Positions 7,297 to 15,896 are shown, numbered from the stretch's first letter. The stretch is DNA of 64,000 nucleotides from Spirochaetales bacterium (GCA_024233935.1 JACKOY010000020.1:1-64000), one strand, 5' to 3'. Numbers and translations: made by a program. The notes: generated from the letters alone by a model not told the origin.

Positions 7297-9557
7297 GCCG
7301 GCTCGCCCGCGACCTGCTCGACGACAACCGTTCGGGCGTGCAGGTCGGCGCAGGCGGGCATCTATTTTTCAGACAGCGCCGGGTTAGCTTTCGAACAATC
7401 CGGTTCGATGTAAAGGACCTGCACCGCGCCGATTGGCTCAGCTATCAACATCAGGTGGATCCGGTAGCCTGGCAGCAAGACCCGTCCGCCGGAGAGATTC
7501 GGGCCTACGCCCACGAATGCTCCCGCCGCTTTCGAGATTTCTGGTATCGTGTTTTTGATGTCGCCGTCGCACGTGCGCTCTTCGGCCAGGGGACCGAAAT
7601 TCTGGAGAAGCGTTTCCTGATTCCGTGTTCCTTGCTCGATATCGGCGTCCCGGCAGAACAGGCCGAAAGTTCGGTGCCGCCCGCCCTGCATGCAAAGATT
7701 CTCGCCGAGTACGAAGAGTCCCGGGCGCGGTCCGTTTCGACACCGATCGACTATCTCTCGGACTATCTGGCCGACATCAATTCGGATCTGATTGAGTTGC
7801 TCAAACCCTTCCATCGTCTCTGGGACCTGCGCAGACGGCGAAAACGTCTGCTCGAGGCGATCGACCCCCTGGTGCGCGCTTTGGGGGACTCCCTGAAAAG
7901 AAAGGCAGATTCGACCAGTCTCGAGGAGCGCCTGCTTGCCTCAATGGATCAGCAACTTCTGGACCGTCTTCTTTTAGCCGGGGCCGGTCTCGGTGCACGC
8001 ATGATCTCGTCGCCCCGGGCCCGTGAGGTGCTGCATCGTCATCGTCGGGGGCAATTGCTTCGACTGGAGCACGCGGAGCGGGTCGCGATTATGGAAGCAT
8101 CGGGGGAGCTGCAACTCCCGGAGAGCCTCTGTACGCTGTGGTCGGCCCTGCGCTTGCCGATTCGCCTGCGCGACCTCGTGCGTTCTGCCGCAACAAATTC
8201 TTCCCAGGCGTTCCGCATCGATCTGCGCCTCGCCCGCTTACAAAATGCCGAAAGACGCGCCGGCAGGAGCGGCACGCCTCCGCTGGCTTTGCTCGATCGG
8301 CGAGAAAGTCACCTGCGCCAATTCCGAAACCGACTGGCCCGGATCTTAAGTGAGACACAGTCGGACGCGTTGCCAACCCTGGCGCGGCTATTGGCCGAAG
8401 CCGGCGCCGACCGCGAAGTTCGCCACGCACGCCGGCTGGCGCGCGTCCCCGGTCAATTACGCCGCCTGGAGGAAGCCATTCTGGACCTGTTCCGTAACCC
8501 GCGCCCCGAATTGACCGCCCGGGCGGGCGCCCTGGACCTGGGCGGGCTTGTGCCCGGCAACCCCTTTGACGAGCGGGAAATCGTCAGCCTGGCAAAAAAA
8601 GAGCTTGTGTTACGGTTAAGACCGATCCGGCGCACCACCAGTTCCTATTCTGTGCTGGCCGGTGATCGCCACGGCGCCCTGACCTTGAACCCGGTCATGA
8701 AACTCTGGAAGGAGAAGCCGGTCCTGGATCGCAAGCTCCCGGCAATTGCGCTTCTCGAAATGAACACCAGGCAATCCGTGGATTGCCTGGTCAGGCTTGC
8801 AAGCCTGGCCGACCCCGAGCTCCCCGGACGACGCCTGCATCGAGAACGAATTCTGCGCGAGCGACGTGGCGTAGAAAACCTGGAGAACCTGCGCCTCTTT
8901 TTACTCCCGGGCTCCGTGGGCCCTATTCGCGAAGTCTCGCGTCAGGACTTTCCGGAATTCCGTGACCGGGTGATTGGCGAAACACGCACACCCCACGAGC
9001 TGGGTGTGGATATGGAAGAAGACAGCGTTTTGGGCGGCGCCTGGTATCAGAAGTTCAACCATTGTCTGTACTATCCGGTCGGGGGCGACAACGGCGCCCT
9101 CTTGCGCCAGATCTGGTTATCGTTGCGCATACCGGGTCCACCGGCGTTCTTTTTTGCGCTGGGCCAGTTTGTGCATGACTGCCTTACCGAGGGCACGACG
9201 TACTATCGCGTCGGTTCGACCATCACGTTTCGTGAATGCGTTGAGGACTACTATCGACTCGAAGATAAGGTCATGAAAAACCGGGGTTTACGTTCCGGCC
9301 GACGCCGGCCGGACAATTCGCGCCCCGGTGTGCGCTTCATGTTCGCCGTTTGGTACTCCCGACTTGTCACAGAGATTTTGACCGGCACCGCCCAGACGAA
9401 TCTGCGGCACGTGAAAACAGAACGATGGTTCGAAAACCACATCGGTCTGTCCATGCTCGCTTCGCGGGACAGGTCCAGCCTGCGCGAGATTCGCGGGCAG
9501 GTGCGCGCGATTATCGAATCGAGCGGTGGCGAAAGAACGGAAACGCCATCGCACTGA
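7293..9557 (+). CDS. 754-residue protein of unknown function, coupled to the HD-type protein
   Basis: I do not recognise a family. The protein is large, very arginine-rich and leucine-rich, with no signal peptide or membrane helix, so it is likely cytoplasmic. Residues about 180-460 are helical with many Arg/Leu heptad-like stretches (for example LRRRRKRLLEAID, RRLEEAILDLF). The C-terminal 250 residues are more globular, with aromatic clusters (AWYQKFNHCLYYPVGGDNG, QFVHDCLTEGTTYYR). The start ATG overlaps the stop of the HD-GYP-type gene by 4 nt (ATGA), so it is probably made in a fixed ratio with that protein and may bind it. The gene ends about 40 nt before rnpB. Its coding potential is secure from length and codon bias. 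Confidence 0.72.
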   Translation: MSRLARDLLDDNRSGVQVGAGGHLFFRQRRVSFRTIRFDVKDLHRADWLSYQHQVDPVAWQQDPSAGEIRAYAHECSRRFRDFWYRVFDVAVARALFGQGTEILEKRFLIPCSLLDIGVPAEQAESSVPPALHAKILAEYEESRARSVSTPIDYLSDYLADINSDLIELLKPFHRLWDLRRRRKRLLEAIDPLVRALGDSLKRKADSTSLEERLLASMDQQLLDRLLLAGAGLGARMISSPRAREVLHRHRRGQLLRLEHAERVAIMEASGELQLPESLCTLWSALRLPIRLRDLVRSAATNSSQAFRIDLRLARLQNAERRAGRSGTPPLALLDRRESHLRQFRNRLARILSETQSDALPTLARLLAEAGADREVRHARRLARVPGQLRRLEEAILDLFRNPRPELTARAGALDLGGLVPGNPFDEREIVSLAKKELVLRLRPIRRTTSSYSVLAGDRHGALTLNPVMKLWKEKPVLDRKLPAIALLEMNTRQSVDCLVRLASLADPELPGRRLHRERILRERRGVENLENLRLFLLPGSVGPIREVSRQDFPEFRDRVIGETRTPHELGVDMEEDSVLGGAWYQKFNHCLYYPVGGDNGALLRQIWLSLRIPGPPAFFFALGQFVHDCLTEGTTYYRVGSTITFRECVEDYYRLEDKVMKNRGLRSGRRRPDNSRPGVRFMFAVWYSRLVTEILTGTAQTNLRHVKTERWFENHIGLSMLASRDRSSLREIRGQVRAIIESSGGERTETPSH

Positions 9558-9599
9558 CATTTTGCACTTGCATTTCTGACTTTCAGGCGCTCCACTTCA

Positions 9600-9965
9600 G
9601 AGGGGAGAGGTGTACCAGGTCGTCGCGCGAACCGACTCAGTCGGGAGTGAGGAAAGTCCGGACACCCCAGGACAGGGAACCGGGTAACACCCGGGCGATC
9701 GTCTCAGACGATCGACGGAAAGTGCAACAGAAAGTATACCGCCCTCTTCGGAGGGTAAGGGTGAAAAGGCGAGGTAAGAGCTCACCGCGCATCCGGTAAC
9801 GAATGCGGCATGGCAAACCCTTCCCGGTGCAATCTCATGTAGGTGACCTTTGGGCCGGTCCGGTCCGGTCACGGGTAGAGAGCAAAGAGCACGGGAGCAA
9901 TCCCGTCGCCAGGATAAATGACGGCCCTCGACAGAATCCGGCTTATCGGTGCGCCTCTCCCCCTT
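9600..9965 (+). ncRNA. rnpB: RNase P RNA, bacterial class A
   Basis: The catalytic RNA that matures tRNA 5' ends. Helix P1 closes between GGGGAGAGG (9602-9610) and CCTCTCCCC (9954-9962). The universal core is plain: GAGGAAAGTCCGGAC (near 9649-9663), ACAGAAAGTATACCGCC (near 9727), GGTAAGGGTGAAA (near 9755), GGTAAGAGCTCACCG (near 9774), AGGATAAATGAC (near 9911) and the 3' core ACAGAATCCGGCTTAT (near 9931). The layout is class A. It fills almost all of the 460-nt gap between the 754-residue gene and the convergent HD-type gene. The ends are estimated from P1 and could shift by a few bases. Confidence 0.95.
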
Positions 9966-9979
9966 TGTTTGCCGCCGTT

Positions 9980-9997
9980 GCACCCGGACCCGGGTGC
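9980..9997 (+). terminator. GC hairpin between rnpB and a convergent gene
   Basis: A 7-bp perfect stem, GCACCCG / CGGGTGC, with a 4-nt loop lies 15 nt after the end of rnpB and about 20 nt from the stop of the convergent gene. There is no T tract on either strand, so intrinsic termination is uncertain. It may mark the 3' end of rnpB or protect it. Confidence 0.35.
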
Positions 9998-10017
9998 CCT
10001 GCCGGTCCCGTCTCCGA

Positions 10018-11268
10018 TTAGATCGGCGGGAGCTCTTCGGCCAGCTTACACTTGCCGTACTCGCCGGGCGCAAGACCGCGGGACACAAAACCCTCGACCG
10101 CTCCGGAAACGATCGTGAGCGGGCGACCGCCGTGAAACAGCCGACAGTCCATGTGATTTTTGAGGCACAGCACCTGAGCTGCGTCGGGTTTCGGGTAGGC
10201 CCAGGCGGAATCGTCTTTTTTTACACAGCGGGCTTCCACCTGCGCGATCTCTTTCATGCGTCGGATCAACTTTGCAAAGCTTTCACATTTCTTGAGGACC
10301 GGCTCCACGTACCGCCCGGGCAGGCTGCCGCGCTCCGCGTGATAGGCCAGGCCCGCGATCAGGTTGCGCAGCTTCGTTTCGGGGTCCGAGCCTGACTTTT
10401 CCGAGTCCGTTACAAAACGCGCGAGGCGCAGAACACTGACCAGTCCTTCCACAACAACCTGGTTCAACTGCCCTGTGTCTTTGACTTCCTCCTCGGCGGG
10501 CTCCTCATCGAGAATTGAGATCGAGGGCGCTTCCTCGGGGGCCCCACCGGTTCCGAGGTCTTCAAGATGCCGCCGAAGAGCTTCGACAATCTCCGGTACC
10601 ATGCCCATTTTCTCTGCGGCCGTGGCCGTCAAATTGCAGAACTCCCGGCGATACTTCTCGCTTTGTTCGAAGAGCGGCTTGTTCAGAATATCTTTGTTTT
10701 GCGTGTTTATGTCGGCCAGCAGTCCGGCCTGGAACGAAAAACGATGCAAAAACGACTGGCGCTCAAGCACAACGCCGGCAATGCCCAGCGTATAGAGTCC
10801 AAAGCGAACCACGTGATCGAAGAAAGCCTCGTCTTGTTCCCTCAGGCGCAACAACCAGAGGGTAAGCAGCCGGGCCTCGTTGTTCACCTTATTGTAAAGG
10901 GCATTTTTTACAATTCCGGATACGTTTCCGGTAGCCCCGGAGAACACCATAGAGAGCAAATCGTGTTTGGCCGCGCTCAATCGCTGCATGCAGGCCTGCT
11001 GCAGGTGCGCGGCGAAGCGCGGCATGAGTGCATCGGTCAGCTTGATCCGGTAGGTCTTGTTATGCGCGTCGTACTTCTCCAGGTTTTCCAGGCGGGATTC
11101 GCTGACCGCCATACCTTCCGCGATGTAGACTTCCTCGCCACCAGCGCGAACGGGCTCATGAAATTCAAACTCAAAGGGCTCCCGTTGCGAACCATAGCGT
11201 TCTACAAAGCGCAATAACTCGTTTGCCGAGCCAAACTCCAGGTGATTCTCTCTAATCTTTACGGGCAT
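10018..11268 (-). CDS. Degenerate HD-type protein, function unknown
   Basis: A 416-residue cytoplasmic protein whose middle (about 150-240) has the helical pattern of an HD/HD-GYP domain: FFDHVVRFGLYTLGIA, AGLLADIN where LLHDIGK is expected (His replaced by Ala185), then EALRRHLED where QHHE is expected. Most metal ligands are lost, so it is probably not a hydrolase. Residues 45-80 resemble the small domain that precedes HD-GYP domains. The C-terminal third is cysteine-bearing (KKCESF, EARCVKK, QVLCLKN, MDCRLF) and has no family I know. It resembles in plan the HD-GYP-type protein at 5.8-7.3 kb and may be a distant paralogue. The assignment is pattern-based. Confidence 0.6.
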   Translation of the reverse strand: MPVKIRENHLEFGSANELLRFVERYGSQREPFEFEFHEPVRAGGEEVYIAEGMAVSESRLENLEKYDAHNKTYRIKLTDALMPRFAAHLQQACMQRLSAAKHDLLSMVFSGATGNVSGIVKNALYNKVNNEARLLTLWLLRLREQDEAFFDHVVRFGLYTLGIAGVVLERQSFLHRFSFQAGLLADINTQNKDILNKPLFEQSEKYRREFCNLTATAAEKMGMVPEIVEALRRHLEDLGTGGAPEEAPSISILDEEPAEEEVKDTGQLNQVVVEGLVSVLRLARFVTDSEKSGSDPETKLRNLIAGLAYHAERGSLPGRYVEPVLKKCESFAKLIRRMKEIAQVEARCVKKDDSAWAYPKPDAAQVLCLKNHMDCRLFHGGRPLTIVSGAVEGFVSRGLAPGEYGKCKLAEELPPI

Positions 11269-11320
11269 TGTAGGAAACCGACGCCGCGGCCCTCGATAGT
11301 CAGCAGGCCGCCATGAACGG

Positions 11321-11358
11321 TAAACAAAAAAACCCGCGCATGGCGGGGCACTTTTTTC
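11321..11358 (-). terminator. Strong intrinsic terminator, probably bidirectional
   Basis: A perfect 5-bp stem CCCGC/GCGGG (11333-11337 and 11343-11347) with a 5-nt loop. On the minus strand it is followed at once by seven T's (11326-11332); on the plus strand six T's follow after GCAC. It sits just upstream of the minus-strand HD-type gene and just upstream of the plus-strand lipoprotein gene, so it insulates both. No minus-strand gene ends directly before it. Confidence 0.6.
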
Positions 11359-11395
11359 TTGAGGTCAAAGGGTGATCACGCTGCCCTATGGTCAA

Positions 11396-11791
11396 ATGAG
11401 GGTCAAGAGCACGTACGCTTTGCTCCTGGTGTTTGCGATCGGCCTGCCCTGTGCCTGCCTTGAGTTTCCGCGCCGGCAGCCAAACCCGGAGCCATTCGTG
11501 TGCAACACGTACCGGGATGTGCGCCTGCACGAAGGGCAGCGGGTACGGGCGGCCGGTCAGTTGCGCGCAATCCACGGAACGCCTGCGCGCCAGGAGCTGG
11601 TGCTGGCTGACGGCTTCGGGCTGGTTCTGGCCGGAAGCACGGCGCGTCCCGGATCGGACGGCGCGCGGCTATCGATTGTGGGCACGGTGCGCAGCGAATG
11701 CCCTCCGGCCGTGTTGGCCCTGCCGGAATTTGACTATCATGCACCCTGTATCATTGATGCGGTCGATCCACGCCCGACGTCGGGGCCCTGA
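11396..11791 (+). CDS. Small putative lipoprotein with OB-fold-like pattern
   Basis: A 131-residue protein from the ATG at 11396 (MRVKSTYALLLV). The N-terminus is a basic, hydrophobic signal ending in GLPCAC, so Cys21 (or Cys19) could be the lipidated residue, allowing for the loose lipobox rules of spirochaetes. The body (VRAAGQLRAIH, ELVLADGFGLVLAG, LSIVGTV) looks like short beta strands of an OB-type fold; that is inference. A GTG at 11372 with a better Shine-Dalgarno (GAGG) is an alternative start that adds eight residues. The 3' end overlaps the convergent membrane-protein gene by about 41 nt. No specific function is evident. Confidence 0.6.
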   Translation: MRVKSTYALLLVFAIGLPCACLEFPRRQPNPEPFVCNTYRDVRLHEGQRVRAAGQLRAIHGTPARQELVLADGFGLVLAGSTARPGSDGARLSIVGTVRSECPPAVLALPEFDYHAPCIIDAVDPRPTSGP

Positions 11792-12197
11792 GCAGAACAA
11801 GAAACATCAAGGCCTGGACAACCGCCAGAATCTGCAGGAGCGGATTCAGAATGATTCCGGGCTCAAGCAGGTCGTGAGCGCGATTCTGGAAGGCAAACAC
11901 GGCGTGCGCGAGCGCGACCAACGCAAGCGCACCCGAGGCAAAGCCTGCCCGGGCCGGGGACTGTGAGGTATTGCGCAGCAGTGCATCGAGCGCAAACAAA
12001 AGCACTATCGCAAGCAGCAGGTGCGGCAAAACAAACGAACGGGCGTAGATCCAGTAGCAGGTTGGTGGTTGGGAAGGCTCGTGGCCCCCGTAAAACACAT
12101 AGACCCACTGAAGGATCAGGACTGCCGCGAACAGGAAAAGTACACTGCGATAGGTCAGATCAAGGAAGGCGCGCATGCGCACATGAATGTCACGCAT
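11751..12197 (-). CDS. Four-helix inner-membrane protein, function unknown
   Basis: From the ATG at 12197 (MRDIHVRMRAF) this gives about 148 residues with four hydrophobic helices (near SVLFLFAAVLILQWVYVFY, SFVLPHLLLAIVLLFALDAL, FASGALALVALAHAVFAF and LNPLLQILAVVQALMFLVLL). There is no recognised family. The open frame extends to 12266, but that would run into the start of the divergent HerA-like gene, so the shorter form is preferred; about 55 nt then separate the two divergent starts. The 3' end overlaps the plus-strand lipoprotein gene by about 41 nt, tail to tail. Confidence 0.6.
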   Translation of the reverse strand: MRDIHVRMRAFLDLTYRSVLFLFAAVLILQWVYVFYGGHEPSQPPTCYWIYARSFVLPHLLLAIVLLFALDALLRNTSQSPARAGFASGALALVALAHAVFAFQNRAHDLLEPGIILNPLLQILAVVQALMFLVLLRAPTSGVDRPHQ

Positions 12198-12252
12198 CTC
12201 GCCTGCTTCAAATCTTTTTGACACGCTTCGAGCCTGCGGACACGAGACCCAT

Positions 12253-13818
12253 ATGGCAGCCAGCAATTCCAGCCTCGCGCAAATGATTCAGGATAGTTAT
12301 CCTTCCGGGGACCGGGTCATCACTCTCGGGGCAGGCATGGTTGCCGACAGCGCCAACGCCACGCTTCCCATTTGTTTGCCGCTTTCCACCATGAACCGCC
12401 ATGGCCTGATTGCGGGTGCGACCGGCACGGGAAAGACGAAGAGCCTGCAGGTAATCGTAGAAGAGCTGAGCAAGCGCGGCATACCCAGCCTGGTGATGGA
12501 CATCAAAGGCGATCTGTCGGGCCTGGCCGCGCCCGGGGAGTCCTCCTCCGGCATTCAATCCCGGGCGAAGCAAACCGGCATCTCCTTTGAGCCCGCGAGC
12601 TGTCCTGTGGAATTGCTGAGTCTGACCGGCAAGCAGGGGCTGCGCATGCGTTCCACAGTGGCCGAGTTCGGGCCCCTTTTGATGGCACGCGTGCTGGGTC
12701 TAAATGACACTCAGGAAGGTATCCTTTCGGTCATCTTCCGTTACTGCGACGAGCGCAGCCTGCTACTCCTTGATACCAAAGACTTAAAAAAGGTGCTGAC
12801 CTTTGCCGCCGATGAAGGCCGGGCCGAAATCGAAGCCGAATACGGAGCGATCCCGAAGGCCTCCGTGACAACGATTCTCAGAAAGGTGGTGGCGCTCGAA
12901 AAGGAAGGCGCCGACGAACTTTTTGGCGAAGTCTCCTTCGAAATCCAGGACCTGATGCGCAAGGACGGTCAGGGCCGCGGGGTTGTTTCTATACTGCGTC
13001 TGGACGATATTCAGGATCGTCCGCGGCTCTTCAGTACTTTCATGTTGCAGTTGCTGGCCGAGACTTACGAAAAGCTCCCCGAGCTCGGCGATCCGGAACA
13101 GCCCGAACTTGTGTTGTTTATAGACGAAGCCCACCTGATCTTCAAAGAGGCCAGCCGTGCTCTGCTGGAACAGATCGAAACCGTAGTCAAACTGATCCGA
13201 TCCCGCGGCGTGGGTTTGTTCTTCTGCACCCAATCTCCGGACGATGTACCGGCGGCAGTCCTCGCACAACTCGGATTGAAGGTGCAACATGCATTGCGGG
13301 CCTTTACGGCGAAAGATCGTAAAGCCATCAAAAGCGCCTCGGAAAATTTCCCCGTGAGTGAGCACTATGAACTGGCCGAGTTAATGACGGCCATGGGCAT
13401 TGGCGAAGCTCTGGTGACGGGTCTGGATCGTAAGGGTCGACCAACGCCGGTCGTGCGGACCATGATGCGCGCACCGAACTCCCGCATGGGTGTGCTCAAA
13501 CCGGCCGAAATCCAGGCCGTAATCAATGCCTCAGAGCTGAAAGAGAAATACGACCGCTCCGTAGACCGCGAGAGCGCTTATGAAATTCTGACCGCCCGCG
13601 TGGAGCGAGCACAAACCGAGGAAGAACCCGCCAGAGGGCGCAAGAAACAAGCCAGTCGGGCTGCGAAGGAGGAGCCATCGATGGTCGAAAGCGTCATGGA
13701 AAGCAAGGTCGCCCGGGAAGTAGGGCGCACGGTTGCGCGGGAACTGACCCGCGGACTTCTGGGCGTGCTGGGCATCAGCACAACGACGCGGCGGCGCAGG
13801 CGGAGCAGCTGGTTTTGA
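12253..13818 (+). CDS. HerA-like P-loop ATPase (DUF853 type)
   Basis: A 521-residue protein from the ATG MAASNSS. Walker A GATGTGKT is at about 55-62 and Walker B LVLFIDEAHL near 290, followed by a sensor-like GVGLFFCTQSPDDVP. This is the pattern of the DUF853/HerA-FtsK family of hexameric ATPases, whose cellular role is poorly known but probably concerns DNA or protein translocation. The C-terminal 80 residues are low-complexity and basic (ARGRKKQASRAAK, TTTRRRRRSSWF), which could bind nucleic acid. An in-frame ATG at 12187 would overlap the divergent membrane-protein gene and was not chosen. The next gene is convergent, 17 nt away. Confidence 0.85.
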   Translation: MAASNSSLAQMIQDSYPSGDRVITLGAGMVADSANATLPICLPLSTMNRHGLIAGATGTGKTKSLQVIVEELSKRGIPSLVMDIKGDLSGLAAPGESSSGIQSRAKQTGISFEPASCPVELLSLTGKQGLRMRSTVAEFGPLLMARVLGLNDTQEGILSVIFRYCDERSLLLLDTKDLKKVLTFAADEGRAEIEAEYGAIPKASVTTILRKVVALEKEGADELFGEVSFEIQDLMRKDGQGRGVVSILRLDDIQDRPRLFSTFMLQLLAETYEKLPELGDPEQPELVLFIDEAHLIFKEASRALLEQIETVVKLIRSRGVGLFFCTQSPDDVPAAVLAQLGLKVQHALRAFTAKDRKAIKSASENFPVSEHYELAELMTAMGIGEALVTGLDRKGRPTPVVRTMMRAPNSRMGVLKPAEIQAVINASELKEKYDRSVDRESAYEILTARVERAQTEEEPARGRKKQASRAAKEEPSMVESVMESKVAREVGRTVARELTRGLLGVLGISTTTRRRRRSSWF

Positions 13819-13835
13819 ATCTCACGGACTTCGAC

Positions 13836-14963
13836 CTAAAGCTCCAAAAAGTAAAACAGAACCGCGAAAACGCCGTCTGCAACAGCAATCAGGATAATTC
13901 CCTGCACCACCGCCCTGGTGGTGGAATCCCCCACCGCACCGGCGCCGCTGCCGGTCTGCATTCCCTGAAAGCATCCAATGCCGGCTACCAATCCGGCGAA
14001 CACGAACGACTTTGCAAGCCCGCCAATGAAATCTACCAGATCGACAGCCCCGGTGACCTGATTTACATACACGATCAAAGGGTAACCAAAAGAGAGAATC
14101 ACAACTCCGCCGCCGATCAAACCCATCAGGTTGAAAAATATCACGAGAAAGGGCATCATACTGATTGCCGCAAGAATGCGCGGAATAATCAAAAAGCGCG
14201 CCGGCTCAAGGCCCATCGTAACCAGGGCATCCAGTTCCTCATTGACTTTCATGGTGCCGAGTTCGGCGGCAAACGCCGAACCCGAACGACCGGCAAGGAT
14301 CACAGCCGTGATCAGCGGGCCCAGTTCGCGAAGCAACGAAAGGGCAACCAGGTCGGCCACAAATATCTCGACTCCGAATTGTTTCATGGGAACCGCAGAT
14401 TGGAATGCCATAATCAGACCCAAAAGGAATCCGATCAGTGCGATAATCGGCAGGGCGTTGGCGCCGGTTTTCTCGGCCACTTTGAGCGTCTCGCCCAGGC
14501 GCAAACCGGAGGGACGCACAAAAAGACGGGCCAACTGATAACACACCTGGCCCAGAAAATCGACCAGGATCTGGGTCTTTTCGAGCAGGTTGTGGGTCAG
14601 AAGCCCGACTGCGTCGGGCACATTTGAAAAGAGGCCTTCTTCCTGGGCCAGCTGGTGAAATTCGGGAGTACCGTACAGATCCATCAGGGCCCGCACGTCT
14701 TCCGACATGTGAAGCATCTTGAATTCGCCGCCGGCCTCTTCCGCTCGCCGGCGGCACTCGGCAAACAGAGCCACACCGCTTCCATCGCAGTACGAGACTT
14801 CCGCCAGATCCAGGCTGATGGATTTTGCGTGCAGGTGATCAATCAGGTGCATCGTGCGACGCCACAGGTCGGGGCTGGAGTCCACGTCCATACGACCGGC
14901 CAGGCGCAACTGCAGGTGACCGTCGGCAAATTCGCTGTTAAGCTGTTCGCGCGATGCGTGCAT
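13836..14963 (-). CDS. STAS domain fused to MlaE-type ABC permease
   Basis: A 375-residue fusion. Residues 1 to about 105 form a STAS domain (LQLRLAGRMDVDSS, ISLDLAEVSYCDGSGVALF); residues about 140-375 form an MlaE/YrbE permease with the family hallmarks GANALPIIALIGFLLGLIMAFQS, LLRELGPLITAVILAGRSGSAFAAELGTM and MKVNEELDALVTMG. MlaE is the membrane subunit of the inner-membrane complex that moves phospholipids between membranes. In other bacteria the STAS protein MlaB is separate; here it is joined to the permease. No MlaF (ATPase) or MlaD (MCE) gene is next to it, so partners must be encoded elsewhere. In the STAS loop CDGSG the Ser that is often phosphorylated is present. Confidence 0.88.
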   Translation of the reverse strand: MHASREQLNSEFADGHLQLRLAGRMDVDSSPDLWRRTMHLIDHLHAKSISLDLAEVSYCDGSGVALFAECRRRAEEAGGEFKMLHMSEDVRALMDLYGTPEFHQLAQEEGLFSNVPDAVGLLTHNLLEKTQILVDFLGQVCYQLARLFVRPSGLRLGETLKVAEKTGANALPIIALIGFLLGLIMAFQSAVPMKQFGVEIFVADLVALSLLRELGPLITAVILAGRSGSAFAAELGTMKVNEELDALVTMGLEPARFLIIPRILAAISMMPFLVIFFNLMGLIGGGVVILSFGYPLIVYVNQVTGAVDLVDFIGGLAKSFVFAGLVAGIGCFQGMQTGSGAGAVGDSTTRAVVQGIILIAVADGVFAVLFYFLEL

Positions 14964-14983
14964 GCTGAAATATTGACAATCGG

Positions 14984-15011
14984 TTGACAGAACGGGAAGT
15001 CCCGGGACAAT
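14984..15011 (+). promoter_or_regulatory. Candidate promoter for the mgtC-like gene
   Basis: TTGACA (14984-14989), a 16-nt spacer and GACAAT (15006-15011, 4/6 to TATAAT) lie 80 nt upstream of the MgtC start. A second perfect TTGACA sits at 14973-14978. The good -35 match in otherwise GC-rich sequence is the main support. Confidence 0.4.
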
Positions 15012-15093
15012 CCCCGCCGACTGTCTTTACTAGTATCGTCCGCTGCCCGCGGGACTAAGAGAGTGCTCCCTCTAGATTCTCCGGAAGGTGCTT

Positions 15094-15798
15094 ATGTGGG
15101 AGTCCATCATAGAGTCGGATTTCGTGCAGATCCAGTCTCGGCTGGCGGTTGCCGCTTTCTGCGGCCTTTTGGTAGGCCTGGAGCGGGGCTATCGCGGCAA
15201 GCCGGCGGGCCTGCGCACTCATATTCTCATCAGCGTCGGCGCCGCCCTGTTTATGGTTCTGTCGATTCACGTGGCCGAAGCCGCGGTAAGCATGGGCTAT
15301 CGAAACGCGGACCCGGCGCGCATCGCGGCCCAGATCGTCACCGGCATCGGTTTTCTGGGAGCGGGGGCCATCATTCAGAACCGGGGGCTCGTGCTGGGTC
15401 TCACCAGCGCCGCAACCATCTGGTGCATGGCGGCTATTGGCATGGCAGCCGGGGCAGGCATGCACTGGACCAGCCTGGCTTCGAGCCTGGGTATCATTGT
15501 GACTCTGGAAACTCTCGTGATTCTGGAACGTACGTTCCGGTTGCGCCGGTTCCTTCAGATGACGCTCGATATTGCCGTAAAAAAAGAAGCGCGGGTGCAA
15601 CAGATTCGGAAAGTCCTGCGGTCCATGGACGTGACCCTCTCCCAGGAGCGGGTCGAAAACGTGATGGGCGAAACCCACTACCGCGCCGACATCTACATGC
15701 GCGGCGACCGCGAAGAGGCGCTCGTGCAACGCATCGAAGGCATCAAGGGTGTTCAGGACGTGACCCTGCTCAGCCAGGCCATGTCCGGTGAGGATTGA
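15094..15798 (+). CDS. MgtC/SapB family membrane protein
   Basis: A 234-residue inner-membrane protein. The N-terminal 150 residues carry the MgtC pattern: LAVAAFCGLLVGLERGYRGKPAGLRTH, then IGFLGAGAIIQ and LTSAATIWCMAAIGMAAGAG, with four to five helices. The last 80 residues form a soluble ACT-like domain (LDIAVKKEARVQQIRKVL, IEGIKGVQDVTLL). MgtC proteins act in magnesium limitation and inhibit F-type ATP synthase in some pathogens; the housekeeping role here is unknown. A Shine-Dalgarno GGAAGG sits 5 nt before the ATG at 15094, which decides that start over the GTG at 15088. The gene is transcribed alone and away from the STAS-MlaE gene. Confidence 0.85.
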   Translation: MWESIIESDFVQIQSRLAVAAFCGLLVGLERGYRGKPAGLRTHILISVGAALFMVLSIHVAEAAVSMGYRNADPARIAAQIVTGIGFLGAGAIIQNRGLVLGLTSAATIWCMAAIGMAAGAGMHWTSLASSLGIIVTLETLVILERTFRLRRFLQMTLDIAVKKEARVQQIRKVLRSMDVTLSQERVENVMGETHYRADIYMRGDREEALVQRIEGIKGVQDVTLLSQAMSGED

Positions 15799-15896
15799 GA
15801 AGGGCCGCTTAAAACGCGCATCGAACCTGGTTTTTTCCGAACGATGGCGCAACCGCTCTTGCCCGGAGCGCTCGAAAGAAAGCCGGCCCCGAAGCG

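Noticed and set aside
9597..10088. Minus-strand open frame over the RNase P RNA
   Set aside because: The region is explained by rnpB, with all conserved core elements in place.
12187..12252. Earlier start of the HerA-like ATPase
   Set aside because: It would overlap the divergent membrane-protein gene start and adds residues with no family similarity.
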